64,000 nucleotides of DNA from Sphaerisporangium siamense (lineage in GTDB: Bacteria > Actinomycetota > Actinomycetes > Streptosporangiales > Streptosporangiaceae): contig NZ_JACHND010000001.1 of the NCBI RefSeq assembly GCF_014205275.1, positions 6,262,001-6,326,000 of the forward strand. The letters run 5' to 3'. Position 1 is the stretch's first letter, and each line of letters starts with the position of its first letter. Of the stretch, positions 16,748 through 24,080 are shown one piece after another. The notes under the pieces were generated by a model. The model was not told the origin of the DNA, searched no databases, and saw only the letters and a program-made list of their open reading frames with translations. The position numbers and the translations under genes are program-made.

Positions 16748-18256
16748 TCAGGGGCCGAACCAGTGCGACAACGCGGCCCGCAGTCCCGCCCGCGCGGTCT
16801 CGTCCACCGGGCCGGAATGCGCGAAGGCCACGTAGCCGTCGGGGCGGACCAGCAGCGCCCGCGCGGGCGGCGCCGACGCGCGTGCGGCGACGACGGTTAC
16901 GCGGTCCTCCCAAGGGCCGGCGGCATCACGCAGCCCCGCTTCCCCGGTCAGGTCCACCAGGACGGCCCGGGCCGGCCGCATGAGCGCGGCGACGCCGGCC
17001 GTACCCTCCCCCACCGTGGTCAGCGCGAGATCGGGGACGAACCGGCCGAGCAGCGGGTGGTCCGGCACGGAGCCCGGCATGTCGTAGCGGACATCCGAGC
17101 CCTCCAGCACGCCCGCGAGATGCCGTAGCGGCGCCTCGTAGGCGAACAGCTCGGCGAGCAGCTCGCGCAGCGCGGCGCCGTTCTCGCCCTCGGCATGCTC
17201 CAGGGCCGCCTGCGCGCGGGTCTGCAGAAGGTTGTGCTCCCCCACGGGGTGGCGCTCGGAGTGGTAGCTGTCCAGCAGGCCCTCCGGCGCACCGCCGCGC
17301 AGGACGGCGGCCAGTTTCCAGCCGAGGTTGACGGCGTCGGTCATGCCGACGTTGAGCGCCGCCCCGCCCGCGGGGAACAGGTGCGCCGCGTCGCCGGCCA
17401 GGAACACGCGCCCCGCCCGGTACCGCTCGGCCAGCCGCGCCTGGCTCACCGTCTCCGACAGCCAGATCGGCTCGCCGAGCGGCGGCGGGTCGCCGCCGAG
17501 CACCCTGCGGAGGCTCGCCCGGAACTCCTCCAGCGTCAGCGCGCCGCGCGCCCGGGGCGGCCCGGCGGCCTCGCGGACGCCGACGATGTCGACGCCCGGC
17601 TGGAGCGAGGTGACGATCACCCGGCCGCGTGGCGTGCGGTTCCAGCCCGGCCGCAGCGGGCCGGCGCCGGGCGTGTCGAAGAAGCCGGTGGTGACGTTCC
17701 CTTGGAAGTGCCCGATCCGCAGCACCTCGGTGTCGGTCGTGCCCGGGAAGGCGACCCCGGCCAGCTCGCGGACGGTGCTGTGCCCGCCGTCGCAGCCGAC
17801 GACGTACCGGGCGGCCATGGTGTGACGGGTGCCGTCCGGGTCGAGCGTCTCCAGCGTGACCCCGGCGTCGTCCTGGCGCAGCGCGACGACTTCGTGGCCG
17901 CGCCGGATCTCGGCGCCCAGCTCGCCGGCCCGCGCGTCGAGCAGGCGCTCCAGGCGGGGCTGCGGGAGCAGCAGGACGTTCATCGCCGTGTCGGTGAGCG
18001 TCGCGAGCCGCAGCGGAACCGAGCCGAACGGGAAACCGGGAACAGGGCCGGCGTAGCCGCTCTCGGCGGCGAACCGCTCCAGCAGGCCGCGATGGTCGAG
18101 CACGCGGACGATCTGACCGCCGAGCCCGTTGGCCTTCGGCGCGTCGCCGATCTCGGCACGGCGCTCCAACACGAGCGCGCGCACCCCGGCCAGACGCAGC
18201 TCGCACGCGAGCATGAGCCCGACGGGACCGGCGCCCACGATGATGACTTCCGCCAT
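16748..18256 (-). CDS. FAD-dependent aromatic monooxygenase (RIF-MO/polyketide hydroxylase group)
   Basis: This is a 502-residue class A flavoprotein hydroxylase. The N-terminal Rossmann GAGPVGLMLACEL binds FAD, with VGCDGGHSTVR (the DG motif) near 160 and GDAAHLFPAGGAALNVGMTD (the GD motif) near 280. A C-terminal thioredoxin-like domain (about 400-502) is typical of rifampicin monooxygenases and aromatic polyketide hydroxylases. It uses NAD(P)H and O2 to hydroxylate an aromatic ring. The GDAAHLFPAGG stretch resembles Rox-type enzymes, so antibiotic inactivation is possible, but no rifamycin-associated element was noticed upstream. It is divergent from the HTH/Clp-N pair, whose inverted repeat at 18315-18346 lies 59 bases upstream. 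Confidence 0.88.
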   Translation of the reverse strand: MAEVIIVGAGPVGLMLACELRLAGVRALVLERRAEIGDAPKANGLGGQIVRVLDHRGLLERFAAESGYAGPVPGFPFGSVPLRLATLTDTAMNVLLLPQPRLERLLDARAGELGAEIRRGHEVVALRQDDAGVTLETLDPDGTRHTMAARYVVGCDGGHSTVRELAGVAFPGTTDTEVLRIGHFQGNVTTGFFDTPGAGPLRPGWNRTPRGRVIVTSLQPGVDIVGVREAAGPPRARGALTLEEFRASLRRVLGGDPPPLGEPIWLSETVSQARLAERYRAGRVFLAGDAAHLFPAGGAALNVGMTDAVNLGWKLAAVLRGGAPEGLLDSYHSERHPVGEHNLLQTRAQAALEHAEGENGAALRELLAELFAYEAPLRHLAGVLEGSDVRYDMPGSVPDHPLLGRFVPDLALTTVGEGTAGVAALMRPARAVLVDLTGEAGLRDAAGPWEDRVTVVAARASAPPARALLVRPDGYVAFAHSGPVDETARAGLRAALSHWFGP

Positions 18257-18314
18257 GAAATGGCCTCCTCACGCAGGTGAACATGCATGCAGGTGTCGGC
18301 CGACGGCTGTCAGG

Positions 18315-18346
18315 CTAGATTGACAAACGGATCGCTGTCAACCTAG
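18315..18346. promoter_or_regulatory. Promoter with overlapping inverted repeat before the HTH/Clp-N operon
   Basis: CTAGATTGACA and TGTCAACCTAG are 11-base arms with one mismatch, separated by ten bases. The left arm holds a consensus -35 TTGACA (18320-18325), and TAGACT (18344-18349) is a -10 at 18-base spacing. The ATG at 18356 would be about the transcription start, so the mRNA is probably leaderless. The repeat would block this promoter if bound. Confidence 0.65.
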
Positions 18347-18355
18347 ACTGACGAC

Positions 18356-18559
18356 ATGGAGACGGAGGAGCTCGTGCGACGCGTCAGGTCCGGCGACCCC
18401 GCGCTGGGGCTGCGGGCGGTCGGCGCGCTGCACCGGCTGGCCGAACAGATCGAGGCCGTGTCGGTCGCGCTCGCCCGCGAGCAAGGGTGGACGTGGGAGC
18501 AGATCGGCGACGCCCTCGGCATGTCCCGCCAGTCCGTGCACGCCCGGTACGGAAAGTGA
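18356..18559 (+). CDS. Small helix-turn-helix protein (67 aa)
   Basis: The 67-residue product is almost wholly a sigma-like or RNA polymerase-region-4-like HTH: ALHRLAEQIEAVSVALAREQG followed by WTWEQIGDALGMSRQSVHARYGK, ending immediately after the recognition helix. No other domain is present. It begins at a probable leaderless start six bases after the -10 (TAGACT), next to an inverted repeat that it may itself bind. The next gene, a Clp-N protein, starts seven bases after the stop, so the two form an operon. The pairing recurs in actinomycetes as far as I recall, but its function is not established. Confidence 0.85.
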   Translation: METEELVRRVRSGDPALGLRAVGALHRLAEQIEAVSVALAREQGWTWEQIGDALGMSRQSVHARYGK

Positions 18560-18566
18560 GACGCGA

Positions 18567-19046
18567 ATGGCAGAGAAGGCGAGAAGCCCGTTCCCCGCGG
18601 TCGTCAAGGCGGCCCTGGCGGAGGCGCGGCGGCGCGGCGACCGGCGGCTCGGCACCGAGCACCTGTTCCTCGGGCTGCTCCACGACCCGGCGTCGGCGAC
18701 CGCGCGTGCCGTCGGCGTGAGCCTCGCCGACGCCCGCGCGGCCATGGACGCGCTCGACCGCGCCGCCCTGCTGGCGATCGGCATCGACGTCGGCGCCTTC
18801 CCCGACGACGTCCCCGTGCCACGCCGGCACCCGCCGGTCACGATGAGCGCGGTCACCTCCAGTGCCCGGGCGACTCTCGACCAAGCCGTCAGGTCGACCA
18901 CCCGGCGTACCCGCGCCACGGCCCCCGCCCACCTCCTGCGCGCCCTACTCGACCGCCGCCCCCCGGACCCCGTGGCCGCCCTGATCAGCTACCTCCACAT
19001 CGACCCCGCGACCGTCCACACCCACATCGCCCCACCCACCACCTGA
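18567..19046 (+). CDS. Clp N-terminal (Clp-R) domain protein without ATPase
   Basis: This 159-residue protein contains two Clp-N repeats, the four-helix modules that bind substrates or adaptors in ClpA and ClpC. The first is near residues 8-60 (PAVVKAALAEARRRGDRRLGTEHLFLGLLHD), the second near 95-145 (SSARATLDQAVRSTTRRTRATAPAHLLRALLD). There is no AAA+ module, so it is not an unfoldase. It probably acts as an adaptor or ligand sensor for the HTH protein encoded seven bases upstream. The Pro/His/Thr-rich tail (IAPPTT) and the following noncoding bases include an imperfect duplication. ATG 18567 has only a weak AAGTGAG upstream, suggesting translational coupling. Confidence 0.85.
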   Translation: MAEKARSPFPAVVKAALAEARRRGDRRLGTEHLFLGLLHDPASATARAVGVSLADARAAMDALDRAALLAIGIDVGAFPDDVPVPRRHPPVTMSAVTSSARATLDQAVRSTTRRTRATAPAHLLRALLDRRPPDPVAALISYLHIDPATVHTHIAPPTT

Positions 19047-19221
19047 CCCGCCAGCCGACCCCACCGAACCCGGCATCGACCCGCGCACCACCTGACTCAA
19101 TAGCCGACCCCATCAAGCACCCCGGGATCGCCCCCGCGACCGCCCATCCCCGGCATGAACCCGCCCGCCGCCTGACCATCGGGGCGGCGGTGTGTTTCAA
19201 CGGCCGCGCTAGTGTGGCCGG

Positions 19222-20334
19222 GTGGAGTTGAGCGCGTTGCCGCATCCGATCGTTCAGGCACCGCTGGCCGGGGGGCCTTCCACGCCCGAGCTGGCGGTCG
19301 CGGTGTCCGGTGCGGGCGGGCTCGGCTTTCTCGCGGCCGGGTACCGGGCGCCCGGCGACCTCGACGCCGAGATCGCCTTCGTGCGGGAGCGCACCGACGC
19401 GCCGTTCGGCGTCAACCTCTTCGTGCCCTCCCCGGGCGAGCCGGACCGTGCCGCGGTCGAGGCGTACGCGGCCCGGTTGCGCCCCGAGGCGGACAGGTCA
19501 GGCGTCACGCTCGGCGTGCCCGCCTACGACGACGACGGGTGGGAGGACAAGCTCGCGATCGTCGTCGCGCGGCGCGTGCCCGTGGTGTCGTTCACCTTCG
19601 GGCTGCCCTCGCGGGAGGTCATCGCGCGGGTCCGCGCCGCCGGTACCTCCGTGCTGGTCACGGTGACCACGCCGGAGGAGGCCGTCGCCGCGGCCGAGGC
19701 CGGGGCGGACGGACTGGTCGCGCAGGGCATCGAGGCGGGCGGCCACCGGGGCGGGTTCCGCGACGACGCCGGAGACCTCGGCCTGCTCGCGCTGCTCCGG
19801 CTCGTCCTGCGCGCCACGCCTCTGCCCGTGGTCGCCTCGGGCGGCATCGCGGACGGCGAGGGCGTCGCCGCGGTCCTGGCGGCGGGCGCGGTGGCCGCCC
19901 AGCTCGGCACCGCCTTCCTCCGCACCCCGGAGGCCGGAACGAACCCCGCCCACCGCGCGGCCCTCACCGCCCACGACCGCCCCACCCCGGAGACCGGGAC
20001 GCCCGCCGCTCACCGCGAGGCGCTCACCGCCTACGACCGCACGGAGATCACCCGCGCGTTCACCGGACGCCGTGCCCGCGGCCTGGTCAACCGCTTCCTC
20101 CGCGAACACTCCGCCGCCGCCCCGCCCGCATACCCGCACATCCACCACCTGACCGCTCCCCTGCGCGCGGCGGCCAGAAAGTCCGGCGACCCCGACATGC
20201 TCAACCTCTGGGCCGGCCAGACCTACCCCCTCACCGAAGAGCTCCCCGCCGCCGACCTCGTCCACCGCCTCTCCACCGACGCACGAGCGGCCCTCGCCCG
20301 CGCCGCCCGCCGCTACCCGACCGGAAATCCGTAG
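19222..20334 (+). CDS. Nitronate monooxygenase family flavoprotein
   Basis: This 370-residue FMN-dependent TIM-barrel enzyme oxidises nitronates or related carbon acids. Hallmarks are the N-terminal [26 protein letters not shown], the catalytic-region [12 protein letters not shown] with its conserved His, and the FMN phosphate site [21 protein letters not shown]. The C-terminal region contains an insert made by a perfect-period 60-base tandem duplication (19921-20040): the peptides [16 protein letters not shown] and [16 protein letters not shown] follow one another, where relatives have one copy. GTG 19222 gives the conserved N-terminus. A role in nitroalkane or 3-nitropropionate detoxification is possible. 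No operon partner. Confidence 0.92.
   Translation: MELSALPHPIVQAPLAGGPSTPELAVAVSGAGGLGFLAAGYRAPGDLDAEIAFVRERTDAPFGVNLFVPSPGEPDRAAVEAYAARLRPEADRSGVTLGVPAYDDDGWEDKLAIVVARRVPVVSFTFGLPSREVIARVRAAGTSVLVTVTTPEEAVAAAEAGADGLVAQGIEAGGHRGGFRDDAGDLGLLALLRLVLRATPLPVVASGGIADGEGVAAVLAAGAVAAQLGTAFLRTPEAGTNPAHRAALTAHDRPTPETGTPAAHREALTAYDRTEITRAFTGRRARGLVNRFLREHSAAAPPAYPHIHHLTAPLRAAARKSGDPDMLNLWAGQTYPLTEELPAADLVHRLSTDARAALARAARRYPTGNP
19921..20040 (+). repeat. In-frame 60-base tandem duplication inside the nitronate monooxygenase gene
   Basis: Bases 19921-19980 and 19981-20040 align without gaps and are mostly identical, both ending ACGACCGC. Each encodes a 20-residue unit before the conserved [18 protein letters not shown]. 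Confidence 0.85.
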
Positions 20335-20425
20335 CCGCCCGACCGAAAACGATCATGGTTGGCGTGCGGACGCCGTTGCCGCTTGGATGATCACGTTCGA
20401 TTGTCCGTCGCGGAAGGAGCCGTTC

Positions 20426-21130
20426 GTGAACATGAGGATCGATAGGCGCGTGACCACCCTCGCGTCGTCAGGCGCGCTGGCAGTGGCCCTGCTGTCAGTA
20501 GGCGGAGTGGCCACCGCCTCGTCGGTCTCACCGGAAGTCCATGCTTGTGTGGGCAAGGTGACCCGTCTCGTCCGCATCGTCGACTCGGCAGCCTTATGTC
20601 TCGCCACCGAGGCCCACGTCGCATGGGCCGCCGAAGGCCCCGCAGGACCTGCCGGACCTGCGGGCGAGCCCGGTCCCCAAGGAGAGCAGGGCCCCAAGGG
20701 GGACGCCGGACCCACCGGACCCAAGGGAGACACGGGTCCCGCCGGATCTCAAGGCGACACCGGTCCCGCCGGGCCCGCAGGGGACACCGGCCCTGCCGGC
20801 CCGAAGGGCGAGACAGGAGAGACCGGCCCGCAGGGACCGCAGGGCCCTCAAGGACCGCAGGGTGTGCCGGGCCCCAAGGGCGACGCGGGCGGCATCCGGG
20901 GCGTCCAGGTCAAGACCGCGCCCTTCAGCGGTTCCAGTGGCGGCGTGATGTGCGACCCCGGCCGTATCGCCACAGGCGGCGGCTACAAGGTCAACAACGG
21001 CAACGGAACGGTCTACCAGAGCCTCCCCGTCTTCGGGACGGACAACCTGCCGGACGGCTGGGAGATCGCGGTCGCGACCGGCGGCAGCGCCTCGGGAACC
21101 ATCTACGTCATCTGCGCCCCATGGGGCTGA
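20426..21130 (+). CDS. Secreted collagen-like protein
   Basis: The 234-residue product has a signal peptide ([23 protein letters not shown]), a short N-terminal domain with two Cys ([24 protein letters not shown]), then 28 uninterrupted Gly-X-Y triplets, such as [16 protein letters not shown]. It ends in a globular beta-domain ([20 protein letters not shown] ... [23 protein letters not shown]). Proline, Lys-Gly-Asp and Gln-rich triplets indicate a stable trimeric triple helix. GTG 20426 is chosen for AAGGAG at six-base spacing. Bacterial collagens are usually surface-exposed or secreted structural or adhesive proteins. It is monocistronic and ends 90 bases before a hairpin. Confidence 0.9.
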   Translation: MNMRIDRRVTTLASSGALAVALLSVGGVATASSVSPEVHACVGKVTRLVRIVDSAALCLATEAHVAWAAEGPAGPAGPAGEPGPQGEQGPKGDAGPTGPKGDTGPAGSQGDTGPAGPAGDTGPAGPKGETGETGPQGPQGPQGPQGVPGPKGDAGGIRGVQVKTAPFSGSSGGVMCDPGRIATGGGYKVNNGNGTVYQSLPVFGTDNLPDGWEIAVATGGSASGTIYVICAPWG

Positions 21131-21218
21131 CCCCAACGAACTCCAAGACGAGACACCGAGACCAGGACCCCGCATGACCGCAACCGACCTCACGTCGGCA
21201 CGCTGGGCCTGACCAGCC

Positions 21219-21254
21219 GGAAGGCCCTCACCAACTAGCCGGCGAGGGCCTTCC
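21219..21254. terminator. Hairpin terminator near the collagen-like gene
   Basis: GGAAGGCCCTC pairs perfectly with 21244-21254 across a 14-base loop. In the minus direction the preceding frame (to 21237) encodes about 31 codons ending GYVAPDIGKALAG, perhaps a gene remnant that this hairpin once terminated. Otherwise 21131-21395 holds no gene. Confidence 0.5.
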
Positions 21255-21395
21255 CGATGTCAGGAGCGACGTAGCCGACCGTCGCCTCGGACGCAGACCG
21301 GCTGTGCACACGCTCGACAAGGTCACCACTTCATCGACCATAGAGGTGGACTCCGCTCAGTCCACAAGGTCGCCTACCCTCCCAGTGCGCACTGG

Positions 21396-21632
21396 TCACT
21401 CCATGTGAGACACCCGCCGGGCGTGCTGGGTGTGCAGGAGCCGGTCGACGTGGGACTTCCCCCACGGCGCCCGGCCCATGGGCGTCGGCACACCCTCCGC
21501 GTTCAGCACCTCACTGATCGCCTTGAGGCTGAGCCCCTGGCCGTGCAGCTCACGAACGCGAACCACGACCGCAGGCGGGCAGACAGGCGGCCGGCCGGGC
21601 TCCTTGCGAGGCGGCCGGGCAGCGGAGCTCAC
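21396..21632 (-). CDS. Recombinase-type HTH fragment (78 aa)
   Basis: The short protein contains GRPPVCPPAVVVRVRELHGQGLSLKAISEVLNAEGVPTPMG, the characteristic segment of the recombinase domain of large serine recombinases or Hin-like HTH proteins, ending with SHVDRLLHTQHARRVSHME. It has no resolvase catalytic domain, so it is a stand-alone DNA-binding protein or a remnant. GTG 21632 follows GGAGCG and overlaps the stop of the small membrane gene upstream by four bases, indicating translational coupling. That favours a maintained gene rather than debris. Confidence 0.7.
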   Translation of the reverse strand: MSSAARPPRKEPGRPPVCPPAVVVRVRELHGQGLSLKAISEVLNAEGVPTPMGRAPWGKSHVDRLLHTQHARRVSHME

Positions 21633-21838
21633 CGCTCCTGCCTGCGGAACAACCGCAGCAGGTCACGGAAGATTCGGTACCGAACCTTCGCCTGCCGCTC
21701 ATCCGTAGCGCGTAAGGCCGCCACCATGGCGATCCCTACGTACAGCGTGAACGCGGCGACGATCGCCGCGGCGAACACGGCAACCCATGCGGCCGCCGGT
21801 CCCATCTCCGCCAGCATTCGGCGAAGCAAACCCACCAT
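21629..21838 (-). CDS. Small single-pass membrane protein (69 aa)
   Basis: The sequence MVGLLRRMLAEMG leads into one membrane helix (PAAAWVAVFAAAIVAAFTLYVGIAMVA) followed by a basic amphipathic tail (RQAKVRYRIFRDLLRLFRRQER), predicting Nout/Cin topology. ATG 21838 follows GGGGAGAC. It overlaps the next gene by GTGA. No family is recognised. Its position in a run of minus-strand genes behind the WhiJ-like locus suggests an accessory role. Confidence 0.65.
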   Translation of the reverse strand: MVGLLRRMLAEMGPAAAWVAVFAAAIVAAFTLYVGIAMVAALRATDERQAKVRYRIFRDLLRLFRRQER

Positions 21839-21872
21839 TCATGTCTCCCCGGTCGGGGCGGGGAGCGTTGTC

Positions 21873-22097
21873 CTAGCCAGGTGCCAGGGCGCTCCTCCAC
21901 CATCGCCCGAGACGGAGGTCGAACAGCGACACCGGAGCAACGACGCTGATCTCGGATCCGTCTGGGAGCCGAGATGAGGGCGAGAGGCTCGTCATCGCCT
22001 GAACAGCCGCTCCTGCGAATGTGAACAAGCAGCACGACAGCAACATCAGCAGAGTCGCAGCAGCGGAAGGCAAACCCATCGGCACCATTTCGCGCAT
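21873..22097 (-). CDS. Small exported or membrane protein (74 aa)
   Basis: ATG 22097 is preceded by CAGGAGGACGAC, a good ribosome site. The product has one hydrophobic segment (AAATLLMLLSCCLFTFAGAAVQA) with two Cys, then a short polar part ending LGRWWRSALAPG. It could be a signal peptide with a tiny mature domain or a membrane anchor. The frame stays open to 22328 but the upstream part lacks coding character. No family recognised. 35 bases separate it from the next small gene. Confidence 0.5.
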   Translation of the reverse strand: MREMVPMGLPSAAATLLMLLSCCLFTFAGAAVQAMTSLSPSSRLPDGSEISVVAPVSLFDLRLGRWWRSALAPG

Positions 22098-22279
22098 GTC
22101 GTCCTCCTGGACCACCGAACCAGACCAAGGCTGTTGTCCCTGGGTCTCCGACGGTAACTCTTCAGGGAAGCCGTACCGGTAATTCGCGGATCCGATACAC
22201 GTACCATCTCCCATTACCAGCAGGTGGGTCGCTCCCCGGGTCCTTCGCCGACACTGAAGACGCTTGAGCCCGAGAACTG

Positions 22280-22498
22280 CTAGAAGTCGAACTCCGCGGC
22301 CCGGACGCCGGCCAAGAAGGCATCCCACTCGGCCCGCGTGTAGATGATCACAGCCCCGTGCGGATCCTTACTGTGCCGCACGGCGACCCGCCCCGACCCG
22401 TCCAGAAGAGGTCCCGCCTCGACACAATTCGGCCCGACATCAGGACTAAAGCTACTGACCTGCCACGCCACCACCGGATGATCCCGAGAGTCACTCAC
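22280..22498 (-). CDS. DUF397 protein
   Basis: The 72-residue protein has the DUF397 pattern: VVAWQVSSFSPDVGPNCVEAG, VAVRHSKDPHGAVIIYTRAEWDAFLAGVRAAEFDF. In Streptomyces such proteins are encoded next to WhiJ-like XRE regulators and act as small partners or antitoxin-like modulators in development and antibiotic control. Its start overlaps the XRE stop by four bases (ATGA), so the two are translationally coupled. Confidence 0.92.
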   Translation of the reverse strand: MSDSRDHPVVAWQVSSFSPDVGPNCVEAGPLLDGSGRVAVRHSKDPHGAVIIYTRAEWDAFLAGVRAAEFDF

Positions 22499-23370
22499 GT
22501 TCTGGCCTCCGTTTTGGACGAGCGCAACCTTCTAATGGCTGCGTCAATCATTCCAACGGACTCCATGGAACCATGACACTCACGCATAAGTCGATCGAAC
22601 CTCAACATAAGTGGGCGAACCTGGTCGCCTTCGACGTAGAGTCCGCCTGCCGCGGTCTCCACATACGCAATCTCGGGATATGGGTCAGGTAGTTCGAAGA
22701 TTCTGAAGGGACCCTCGTGACTGGCGTGGCCCCCTGACGCGAAGGGGAGCACACGAATGTCGATATGGGAGTACTCGGAAAGGGCGAGGAGGTGATCCAG
22801 TTGCTCGGCATGGATATGCGCATCGCCGATGACCCGATGAAGGATGCTCTCGTCGAGCACGGCGACGATGGACGGCGGCTCATGCTCCGCTAGCACCTTC
22901 TGACGCTCTAGCCGAAACTCCACACCCCTATCGACTTGGGAAGAGCAACCGTTTCCCGCACAACTCATGATCACTTCCATATAGCCACGCGTCTGCAGGA
23001 TTCCCGGAATGACGAGAGCGTCGAACGAACTGATCCCGCTGGCACGCGACTCCACCCAGGCGTAGTCGACCACGATCCTGGAGAGATCTTCGGAGTACGC
23101 ATCCCACCAGCCGCTTTGCCAGACCTCACCGGCTAGCCGCATAAGGCCCCTTCTGCGTAGCGGCGCAACGACGCCGTACAAGTCCAACAGGGCGCTGACG
23201 TCCGGCGTACGCGCGGGATAGATCCCTGCCTCGAACCGACTGATGGTGCCACTGTCACGCTGAATGAAGGCTCCCGCCTCTTTCAGGGTCAGCCCCGCAG
23301 CCTCACGAAGTTCTCGCAACTGCCGCCCCAGCCATTGAGCTCGGAGCGTCATCGCGAACTTGGCACTCAT
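22495..23370 (-). CDS. XRE regulator with DUF5753 (WhiJ-like)
   Basis: This is a 291-residue DNA-binding protein. Residues 10-65 are an XRE HTH (LRELREAAGLTLKEAGAFIQRDSGTISRFEAG). The rest is DUF5753, a helical and beta domain containing QTRGYMEVIM, LDESILHRVIG and the closing LRFDRLMRECHGSMESVGMI. The start at 23370 (MSAKFAMTLRAQWLG) is chosen because the HTH follows; a longer start at 23436 is possible. Together with DUF397 downstream and the divergent HATPase gene it forms the classic actinomycete WhiJ/AbaA-type trio. Codon use is visibly less GC-biased than neighbours, suggesting acquisition or weak selection. Confidence 0.92.
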   Translation of the reverse strand: MSAKFAMTLRAQWLGRQLRELREAAGLTLKEAGAFIQRDSGTISRFEAGIYPARTPDVSALLDLYGVVAPLRRRGLMRLAGEVWQSGWWDAYSEDLSRIVVDYAWVESRASGISSFDALVIPGILQTRGYMEVIMSCAGNGCSSQVDRGVEFRLERQKVLAEHEPPSIVAVLDESILHRVIGDAHIHAEQLDHLLALSEYSHIDIRVLPFASGGHASHEGPFRIFELPDPYPEIAYVETAAGGLYVEGDQVRPLMLRFDRLMRECHGSMESVGMIDAAIRRLRSSKTEART

Positions 23371-23562
23371 ACAGCCCCTTTTCTCCCACTCTTGCAGTAT
23401 TTGCTCAGCAACCCGCACGGCCTCGGAGGTTTTCACTCATGTGCCACACAAAATTGTGGGGCACATGCGATGCTCTGCGTGAGCGATCGTACACGCTATG
23501 CATCCAAGCGGGACGAGCGGCGGAGAACCGTCCCCGTCCCTCGGCGCGGGAGGTTCGGGGTC

Positions 23563-24045
23563 GTGGAGTTCAGGCGGACGGTGTTGTTCGGGATGGATCC
23601 TCGGTGGAGGGTGGCTCAGGGGGCGGAGGCCGGTGCGGCGGTGGTGTCGCCGGTGTGTTCTCGGCGGTTCGGGAATGCGGCGTGTCAGGTCAGGTCGGCG
23701 CGGGCGTTCGTGGCGGGGCTGCTGGGCGAGGAGCATCCGTATCGGGACGACGCCGTGCTGCTCACCAGCGAACTCGCGGGCAACGCGGTCCGGCACGCCG
23801 CCGGCCATGACTTCCTTGTCTCAGTGGCCTTCGCGGCCGGCCGGGTGCTGGTGGCCGTGGAGGACGGCGGCTCGGCGAAGATCCCGACGCTGAGGCGGCC
23901 GGACGTGGAGGCGACCGAGGGGCGCGGGCTGATGCTGGTGAACGACATCGCCGGAAAGTGGGGCTTCCAGCGCGACACGGGCGGGACGGTGGTGTGGTTC
24001 GAGCTCGGCGAGCCGACGGGTTCGTCACCCGCCGAACCGGTCTAG
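23563..24045 (+). CDS. Anti-sigma-factor-type HATPase (RsbW/AbaA-like)
   Basis: This 160-residue GHKL ATPase of the serine-protein-kinase anti-sigma group has N box DDAVLLTSELAGNAVRHAAG, G1 VEDGGSAKIP, and EGRGLMLVNDIAGKWGF as the G2 region. Such proteins bind ATP and regulate a sigma factor or partner by kinase or partner switching. GTG 23563 follows GGGAGG by nine bases. The reading frame is open from 23335 but the extra N-terminal stretch is not like the family. It is divergent from the WhiJ-like XRE/DUF397 pair and probably belongs to that locus. Confidence 0.85.
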   Translation: MEFRRTVLFGMDPRWRVAQGAEAGAAVVSPVCSRRFGNAACQVRSARAFVAGLLGEEHPYRDDAVLLTSELAGNAVRHAAGHDFLVSVAFAAGRVLVAVEDGGSAKIPTLRRPDVEATEGRGLMLVNDIAGKWGFQRDTGGTVVWFELGEPTGSSPAEPV

Positions 24046-24080
24046 GGCTGTTGCGGAGCAGGGCACCGAGCAGCGGATCG

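Noticed and set aside
18315-18346. Rifamycin-associated element (RAE) for the FAD monooxygenase
   Set aside because: The inverted repeat here is CTAGATTGACA/TGTCAACCTAG, unlike the GGGGCTTGC-type RAE as I recall it; it better serves the divergent HTH gene.
21244-21340. Minus-strand 31-codon frame ending GYVAPDIGKALAG
   Set aside because: It starts right after a stop, has no initiation site, and is too short to assign; mentioned only as a possible remnant with the terminator.
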